Program-made: the position numbers and the translations under genes | Notes under the pieces: model-generated | What the model was told of the DNA's origin: nothing | Databases searched by the model: none | The model's input: the letters and a program-made list of their open reading frames with translations, nothing else | Part shown: positions 58,634 to 64,000 of the stretch, in pieces | How the letters are laid out: every line of letters starts with the position of its first letter | Numbering within the stretch: the stretch's first letter is position 1 | NCBI RefSeq assembly: GCF_001975225.1 | Contig: NZ_CP019445.1 | Location: 2,542,001 to 2,606,000, forward strand | Length of the DNA: 64,000 nucleotides | Reading direction: 5' to 3' | From: Kosakonia cowanii JCM 10956 = DSM 18146 | GTDB lineage: Bacteria; Pseudomonadota; Gammaproteobacteria; Enterobacterales; Enterobacteriaceae

Positions 58634-60661
58634 GTGAGTATTTTAGGCTATTTACAGAAGGTTGGCCGCGCGCTGATGGTGCCGGTCGCCACGCTGCCTG
58701 CGGCAGCAATTTTGATGGGGGTCGGCTACTGGATCGACCCTGTTGGTTGGGGAAGCCAAAACGCCCTGGCCGCGCTGTTTATCAAATCCGGTTCGGCGAT
58801 CATCGACCATATGGGCGTGTTGTTCGCGGTCGGCGTCGCTTATGGGATGTCCAAAGATAAAGATGGCGCTGCGGCGCTGGCCGGTTTCGTCGGCTTCCTG
58901 GTGTTAACGACCCTCTGCTCGCCTGCCGCGGTGTCGATGATTCAAAAAATTCCGCTGGATCAGGTTCCCGCGGCCTTCGGCAAAATTGAAAACCAGTTTG
59001 TTGGTATTCTGGTCGGGATCATCGCCGCTGAGCTTTACAACCGCTTCAGCACCGTCGAACTGCCGAAAGCGCTCTCCTTCTTTAGCGGCCGCCGTCTGGT
59101 GCCGATCATCACCTCTTTTGTGATGATCGCTGTGGCCTTTATCATGATGTTTATCTGGCCGGTGGTCTTTAGTGGCCTGGTTAGCTTTGGTGAACATATT
59201 CAGAAACTCGGCTCTGTCGGTGCGGGTGTTTACGCCTTCTTCAACCGTCTGCTGATCCCGGTAGGTCTGCATCACGCCCTGAACTCGGTCTTCTGGTTCG
59301 ACGTGGCGGGCATCAATGATATCCCTAACTTCCTTGGCGGCGCGCAGTCTATCGAAGCCGGTAAAGCGACAGTGGGGATCACCGGGCGTTATCAGGCGGG
59401 CTTCTTCCCGATCATGATGTTCGGCTTGCCGGGTGCGGCGCTGGCGATCTATCAGTGCGCGCGTCCTGAGAACAAAGCCAAAGTGCTGGGGATTATGATG
59501 GCCGGTGCCTTCGCCGCCTTCTTTACCGGCATCACCGAGCCGCTGGAATTCTCCTTTATGTTCGTGGCACCGGTGCTGTATGTCATTCACGCCATTCTGA
59601 CCGGTATCTCCGTCTATATCGCAGCCAGCATGCACTGGATTGCCGGTTTCGGCTTCAGCGCCGGGCTGGTGGATATGGTGCTCTCCTCGCGTAACCCACT
59701 GGCGACCCAGTGGTGGATGCTGATCCCGCAGGGTCTGGTGTTCTTTGTTATCTACTACGTGGTATTCCGCTTCACCATTAAGCGATTCAACATGCTGACC
59801 CCGGGTCGTGAACTGGCTGTCGCCGGGGATGAAACCGATGGTCAGGATGTCAATATCAGCGCTAATAGCGAGCAGGATGTCAGCGGCCTGGCGCGTCAGT
59901 ATATTGCTGCCGTCGGTGGCTCGGCGAACTTGACCGGTATTGATGCCTGTATTACCCGTCTGCGCCTTAACGTGAATGACTCTTCCCTGGTCAATGAAAC
60001 GATGGCGAAACGCCTGGGCGCAACTGGCGTGATTCGTCTTAATAAAACCAGCGTGCAGATTATCGTCGGCTTTGTGGCAGAGAAAATTGCCAACGCGATG
60101 AAAACGGCAGGGGATGTCCCGGCAGCGGCAAGCAGCAGCGCAGCGCCGGCCCAGGCCGCGCCAGTAGCCGCCGCAAAACCACAGGCGGTGCCAAACGCGG
60201 TGGTAATTGCCGAGCTCCTGTCGCCGGTCACTGGTGAAGTGGTAGCGCTGGAGCAGGTGCCGGACGAAGCCTTTGCCAGCAAAGCGGTAGGCGATGGCGT
60301 GGCGGTAAAACCGACGGATAAAACCGTGGTTTCCCCGGCAGCTGGCACGATTGTAAAAATCTTCAATACCAACCATGCGTTCTGCCTGGAGACCGAAAAA
60401 GGCGCCGAGATTGTTGTCCATATGGGCATTGATACGGTTGCGCTGGGCGGCCAGGGCTTTACCCGTCTGGTGGAAGAGGGCGCAGAAGTGGTTGCCGGTC
60501 AACCGATCCTCGAAATGGATCTGGCGTACCTCAATGCCAATGCCCGCTCAATGATTAGCCCGGTTGTCGTCAGCAATATTGATGATTTCAGTGGTCTTGT
60601 CATTAAGGCGCAAGGCCATGTCGTTGCGGGTCAGACGCCGTTATACGAAATTAAAGGCTGA
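58634..60661 (+). CDS. nagE: PTS N-acetylglucosamine transporter EIICBA
   Basis: A 675-residue three-domain PTS permease. EIIC spans about 1-370 with around ten membrane helices; EIIB carries the phosphocysteine C439 (IDACITRLRLNV); EIIA carries the phosphohistidine H596 (IVVHMGIDTVAL). It imports and phosphorylates GlcNAc. An Ala/Pro-rich linker between EIIB and EIIA (about 494-523) makes it longer than E. coli NagE (648). Confidence 0.97.
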   Translation: MSILGYLQKVGRALMVPVATLPAAAILMGVGYWIDPVGWGSQNALAALFIKSGSAIIDHMGVLFAVGVAYGMSKDKDGAAALAGFVGFLVLTTLCSPAAVSMIQKIPLDQVPAAFGKIENQFVGILVGIIAAELYNRFSTVELPKALSFFSGRRLVPIITSFVMIAVAFIMMFIWPVVFSGLVSFGEHIQKLGSVGAGVYAFFNRLLIPVGLHHALNSVFWFDVAGINDIPNFLGGAQSIEAGKATVGITGRYQAGFFPIMMFGLPGAALAIYQCARPENKAKVLGIMMAGAFAAFFTGITEPLEFSFMFVAPVLYVIHAILTGISVYIAASMHWIAGFGFSAGLVDMVLSSRNPLATQWWMLIPQGLVFFVIYYVVFRFTIKRFNMLTPGRELAVAGDETDGQDVNISANSEQDVSGLARQYIAAVGGSANLTGIDACITRLRLNVNDSSLVNETMAKRLGATGVIRLNKTSVQIIVGFVAEKIANAMKTAGDVPAAASSSAAPAQAAPVAAAKPQAVPNAVVIAELLSPVTGEVVALEQVPDEAFASKAVGDGVAVKPTDKTVVSPAAGTIVKIFNTNHAFCLETEKGAEIVVHMGIDTVALGGQGFTRLVEEGAEVVAGQPILEMDLAYLNANARSMISPVVVSNIDDFSGLVIKAQGHVVAGQTPLYEIKG

Positions 60662-60688
60662 TTGCTCCTGAGTCGGCACATTAGCCTT

Positions 60689-60722
60689 AAGCGGCGGGGG
60701 ATCTCCTCCGCCGCTTTTTTTT
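60689..60722 (+). terminator. Intrinsic terminator of nagE
   Basis: AAGCGGCGG / CCGCCGCTT with a ten-base loop and eight T in all. Confidence 0.85.
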
Positions 60723-60776
60723 ACCCGCCGTTTAATGAATGCCATACTGATGGCCGCTATTTTACAGAGGTGAATA

Positions 60777-61208
60777 ATGAAAAGGATTTTATACGCGCTG
60801 GTGATGACGACGGCGCTTAGCGGCTGTATCCCGCGTTACGCAACTATTCGCCCGCATTATGAAGTGGATGTGCGCAATCCGGCCGGAGAGCCGCTGCCAA
60901 CAGCGATGATGTGGGTCAGCACCGGGCGTTCCCCACCGGGATACTATCCCGCACCGGAGGAGTTCCGCGCCGACAGGCAGGGCCATATTGATGTCGAGAA
61001 AAAATCCCAGTGGGAAAATATGATCTTCTTTCTTCACGGCACCAATTTTTACTCCTGGGGCTGGTGTATTGAAGCGCCCGGTTATCTCCCTCGCAGTGGA
61101 AGAGGTGATGAGATCGTCAGCCCTGTGATCCTCACGCCGACCACGCAGGATCTCCGCTGTCGGCAGGCACACTATGCGGACGAATACCTTTCTCCTGAGC
61201 ATCAGTGA
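60777..61208 (+). CDS. Putative lipoprotein of unknown function between nagE and glnS
   Basis: A 143-residue protein with a lipoprotein signal: basic start MKR, hydrophobic stretch and lipobox LSGC with C17. The mature part ([16 protein letters not shown]...) looks like a small beta-rich domain; it has two Trp-rich segments ([16 protein letters not shown]) and further cysteines at about 100 and 130. An AGAGGTGA ribosome-binding site precedes the ATG. I do not recognise the family and recall no gene here in E. coli K-12. It ends 83 bases before glnS. Confidence 0.75.
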   Translation: MKRILYALVMTTALSGCIPRYATIRPHYEVDVRNPAGEPLPTAMMWVSTGRSPPGYYPAPEEFRADRQGHIDVEKKSQWENMIFFLHGTNFYSWGWCIEAPGYLPRSGRGDEIVSPVILTPTTQDLRCRQAHYADEYLSPEHQ

Positions 61209-61291
61209 TTTGTATAAGTAAAGGTTGTTTCCTGCGTCCTCTTATTAGATCATATGCCGTTATACGTTGTTTACGCCTTGAGGAACCTGTG

Positions 61292-62959
61292 ATGAGTGAG
61301 GCTGAAGCCCGCCCGACTAACTTTATCCGCCAGATCATTGATGAAGATCTGGCCAGTGGTAAACACACCACCGTCCATACCCGTTTTCCGCCGGAGCCGA
61401 ATGGCTACCTGCACATCGGCCACGCGAAATCCATCTGCCTGAACTTCGGTATCGCACAGGACTATAACGGCCAGTGCAACCTGCGTTTCGACGATACCAA
61501 CCCGGCAAAAGAAGATATCGAGTACGTTGAGTCAATTAAAAATGACGTGCAGTGGTTGGGCTTTCACTGGTCTGGCGACATCTGCTACTCCTCAGACTAC
61601 TTCGATAAGCTGTATAGCTACGCAGTTGAGCTGATCAATAAAGGCCTGGCCTATGTTGACGAGCTGACCGGCGACGAAATTCGCGAATACCGCGGTACGC
61701 TGACGCAGCCGGGTAAAAACAGCCCATATCGCGATCGCAGCGTAGAAGAGAACCTGGCGCTGTTTGAAAAGATGCGTGCGGGTGGTTTTGAAGAGGGTAA
61801 AGCCTGCCTGCGTGCGAAAATCGATATGGCTTCGCCATTTATCGTGATGCGCGACCCGGTTATCTACCGTATTAAATTTGCTGAACACCATCAGACCGGC
61901 AACAAGTGGTGCATCTACCCGATGTACGACTTTACCCACTGTATCAGCGATGCGCTGGAAGGGATCACCCACTCGCTCTGCACGCTGGAGTTCCAGGATA
62001 ACCGCCGCCTGTATGACTGGGTGCTGGATAACATCACCATCCCGGTTCATCCGCGCCAGTACGAATTCTCGCGCCTGAATCTCGAATACACCGTGATGTC
62101 CAAGCGTAAGCTCAACCTGCTGGTGACTGACAAGCATGTCGAGGGCTGGGACGATCCGCGTATGCCGACCATCTCTGGCCTGCGCCGTCGTGGCTACACC
62201 GCTGCTTCTATCCGTGAGTTCTGCAAGCGCATTGGCGTGACTAAGCAGGACAACACCATTGAAATGGCGTCGCTGGAATCCTGCATCCGTGAAGATCTCA
62301 ACGAAAACGCGCCGCGCGCGATGGCGGTTATCGACCCGGTGAAACTGGTTATCGAAAACTACCCGCAGGGCAGCAGCGAAATCGTCACCATGCCGAACCA
62401 TCCGAACAAGCCGGAAATGGGCACCCGTGAAGTGCCGTTTAGCGGTGAGATCTGGATCGATCGCGCTGATTTCCGCGAAGAAGCCAACAAGCAGTACAAA
62501 CGTCTGGTGCTGGGCAAAGAGGTGCGTCTGCGCAACGCGTATGTGATCAAAGCGGAACGCGTTGAGAAAGATGCCGAAGGCAACATCACTACCATTTTCT
62601 GCTCTTACGACGCCGAGACGCTGAGTAAAGATCCTGCCGATGGCCGCAAGGTTAAAGGCGTGATCCACTGGGTTAGTGCGCAGCATGCGCAGCCGGTTGA
62701 AATTCGTCTCTACGATCGTCTGTTCAGCGTGCCAAACCCGGGCGCCGCCGAGGATTTCCTCGCCACTATCAACCCGGAATCGCTGGTCATTAAGCAGGGT
62801 TTTGCAGAGCCATCGCTGAAAGAGGCGCAGGCGGGCAAAGCGTATCAGTTCGAGCGCGAAGGCTACTTCTGCCTCGACAGCCGCTATGCAACCGCGGACA
62901 AACTCGTGTTTAACCGCACGGTAGGCCTGCGTGATACCTGGGCAAAAATCGGCGACTGA
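61292..62959 (+). CDS. glnS: Glutaminyl-tRNA synthetase
   Basis: A 555-residue class Ib synthetase. HIGH is at 41-44 (LHIGHAK) and the KMSKS-type loop is VMSKRKL near 270. It charges the four tRNA-Gln encoded at 51.4-51.9 kb. The ATG at 61292 was chosen over a 29-residue-longer frame because [11 protein letters not shown] is the family start, after TGAGGAACC. Confidence 0.98.
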   Translation: MSEAEARPTNFIRQIIDEDLASGKHTTVHTRFPPEPNGYLHIGHAKSICLNFGIAQDYNGQCNLRFDDTNPAKEDIEYVESIKNDVQWLGFHWSGDICYSSDYFDKLYSYAVELINKGLAYVDELTGDEIREYRGTLTQPGKNSPYRDRSVEENLALFEKMRAGGFEEGKACLRAKIDMASPFIVMRDPVIYRIKFAEHHQTGNKWCIYPMYDFTHCISDALEGITHSLCTLEFQDNRRLYDWVLDNITIPVHPRQYEFSRLNLEYTVMSKRKLNLLVTDKHVEGWDDPRMPTISGLRRRGYTAASIREFCKRIGVTKQDNTIEMASLESCIREDLNENAPRAMAVIDPVKLVIENYPQGSSEIVTMPNHPNKPEMGTREVPFSGEIWIDRADFREEANKQYKRLVLGKEVRLRNAYVIKAERVEKDAEGNITTIFCSYDAETLSKDPADGRKVKGVIHWVSAQHAQPVEIRLYDRLFSVPNPGAAEDFLATINPESLVIKQGFAEPSLKEAQAGKAYQFEREGYFCLDSRYATADKLVFNRTVGLRDTWAKIGD

Positions 62960-62984
62960 TTGCCTTAATCAGAGATCGCTATTT

Positions 62985-63014
62985 AAAAACGCCGCTTCCC
63001 GCGGCGTTTTTTAT
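62985..63014 (+). terminator. Intrinsic terminator of glnS
   Basis: AAAACGCCGC / GCGGCGTTTT with a five-base loop and T tract. Confidence 0.88.
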
Positions 63015-63274
63015 TTATTAACCACCGAATTACAATTAATACATATTCTTGCTGAAAATTAATACCGCCCCGTGTTGGTGTTCTGCTTTTCTATTTCTGA
63101 AATCTTGCAGGTGCAGTAATCAGAATAGTGGAAAAACTCGCTTTCTGAGAAAGAATTAAATATCGAGTGAATACGGTTTAGTTAATTATTTGCGTGATTT
63201 ATGAAACGAGCTTTAATCCTCATTTAATTCTGTGCACTTCGTCATACTCCGTTATTTTCGCTTAAAAACACATT

Positions 63275-63298
63275 GATAATTCGCAAGGCGAAAAATAG
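63275..63298 (+). promoter_or_regulatory. NagC operator upstream of chiP
   Basis: ATAATTCGC-AAG-GCGAAAAAT has the same TTYGC...GCGAA core as the nagE operator. chiP is NagC-repressed in E. coli and Salmonella. A weaker half-site (TTATTTTCGC) lies at about 63252. The rest of the 63015-63400 gap is AT-rich leader and promoter sequence with a GC hairpin near 63358-63373. Confidence 0.65.
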
Positions 63299-63401
63299 GC
63301 TTTGTGCAGTTGTTTATTTAGGGAATATCCATAACGGCTTCCTGTTGTTAATTTTTATCGCCGCCGCGGCGGGGATTTTTACATTTAAAAGGAATCAATG
63401 T

Positions 63402-64000
63402 ATGCGTGCGTTTGCAGATAAACGGAGTACGCTTTCGCTGGCTATTGCCGCAGTAACCGCCATGTCAGGCCTGGCGCTTCCCGCGCAGGCGCAGGCAGGC
63501 GGTTTTATTGATGACTCCACGCTGGCCGGTGGGGTCTATTACTGGCAGCGTGAGCGCGACCGTAAGGATATTCTCGATAATAAATATAAAACGAACCTCT
63601 CTCACGCCACGTGGAATGCGAATCTGGATTTCCAGTCAGGCTTTGCAGCAGATATTTTTGGCCTGGATATCGCTGCTTTCACGGCAATCGAAATGGCGGA
63701 AAATGGCGATAGCGCTCACCCAAATGAAATTGCTTTCTCCGCCAGTAATAAAGCCTATAAAGAGCGCTGGTCCGGCGACAAGAGCGGAGTCAGCCTCTAT
63801 AAAGCCGCAGCAAAATTCAAATATGGCGCTCTCTGGGCGCGAGCAGGTTATATTCAGCCCACCGGGCAGACGCTATTAGCGCCGCACTGGAATTTTATGC
63901 CGGGCACTTATCAGGGTGCGGAAGCGGGCATTAATAACGATTATGGCGATGCCGGCGCGCTGAGCGTCTCCTATATGTGGGCCAATGGATATAAAGCGCC
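63402..64000 (+). CDS. chiP: Chitoporin ChiP, 3' end outside the window
   Basis: The first 199 residues of an OprD-family outer-membrane porin for chito-oligosaccharides (E. coli ybfM). A signal peptide ending near AQAQA (about 28-32) is followed by the family start [20 protein letters not shown]. The frame is open to the last base. AAAAGGAATC just before the ATG contains AGGAAT, which can pair with AUUCCU in the small RNA ChiX, the known silencer of chiP. It completes the GlcNAc regulon in the window: uptake here, PTS by NagE, breakdown by NagAB. Confidence 0.93.
   Translation, partial: MRAFADKRSTLSLAIAAVTAMSGLALPAQAQAGGFIDDSTLAGGVYYWQRERDRKDILDNKYKTNLSHATWNANLDFQSGFAADIFGLDIAAFTAIEMAENGDSAHPNEIAFSASNKAYKERWSGDKSGVSLYKAAAKFKYGALWARAGYIQPTGQTLLAPHWNFMPGTYQGAEAGINNDYGDAGALSVSYMWANGYKA

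Noticed and set aside
58904..60502. 532-codon open frame opposite nagE
   Set aside because: Antisense shadow; rich in His/Arg/Gln without hydrophobic core or motifs.

Overview
The window is about 64 kb of an enterobacterial chromosome. Its right-hand two thirds follow the E. coli minute 13-15 order almost gene for gene: dsbG-ahpCF-uspG-rnk-rna-dcuC, pagP-cspE-crcB-ybeM-tatE-lipA-ybeF-lipB-ybeD-dacA-rlpA-mrdBA-rlmH-rsfS-cobC-nadD-holA-lptE-leuS-ybeL-gltLKJI-lnt-corC-ybeYZ-miaB-ubiF, a seven-tRNA operon, asnB-nagDCAB-nagE-glnS-chiP. It is not E. coli. It carries a methionine-salvage cluster (mtnBCD opposite mtnE), a chemoreceptor, a heavy-metal RND operon between dcuC and pagP, and small genes I do not recognise after ubiF and before glnS. 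This fits the Enterobacter/Kosakonia/Klebsiella side of the family; the genus cannot be settled from the sequence alone.

Layout. 1-3.5 kb: 5'-truncated hipA, a REP pair, a chemoreceptor with a sigma-28-type promoter, and a solitary XRE regulator. 3.5-6.6 kb: methionine salvage around a double MetJ box. 6.6-10 kb: oxidative-stress genes dsbG, ahpC and ahpF, whose shared intergenic region holds an OxyR-like operator, two promoters and an intrinsic terminator between them. 10-13.7 kb: uspG, rnk, rna, dcuC. 14-20.7 kb: an accessory Cu(I)/Ag(I) efflux operon with a stand-alone CusF, a TolC-type channel, a CusB with an extra CusF domain at its C-terminus, CusA, and an unknown Cys/His/Met-rich leader protein; no cusRS is beside it. 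20.8-26.9 kb: pagP to ybeD, where lipA is broken by a one-base deletion inside its radical-SAM cysteine motif. 27-39.2 kb: cell elongation (dacA, rlpA, mrdB, mrdA), ribosome factors, NAD synthesis, LPS assembly and leuS. 39.4-43.2 kb: the Glu/Asp ABC transporter with the SroC small RNA between gltI and gltJ and C/A-rich GcvB-type target stretches upstream of gltI. 43.5-51.3 kb: a 98-bp-period BIME array, lipoprotein acylation, rRNA processing, tRNA modification and ubiquinone synthesis. 51.4-52.2 kb: tRNAs Met-Leu-Gln-Gln-Met-Gln-Gln. 52.3-64 kb: asparagine synthetase, the GlcNAc regulon with phased NagC operators, glnS and the start of chitoporin chiP.

Several parts connect. OxyR-type control links dsbG and ahpCF. 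NagC is encoded here and has candidate operators at nagB, nagE and chiP, joining chito-oligosaccharide uptake to GlcNAc breakdown. SroC, cut from the glt mRNA, would antagonise GcvB, which targets gltI. LipA and LipB form the lipoate pathway, so the lipA lesion, if real, would make the strain depend on scavenged lipoate.
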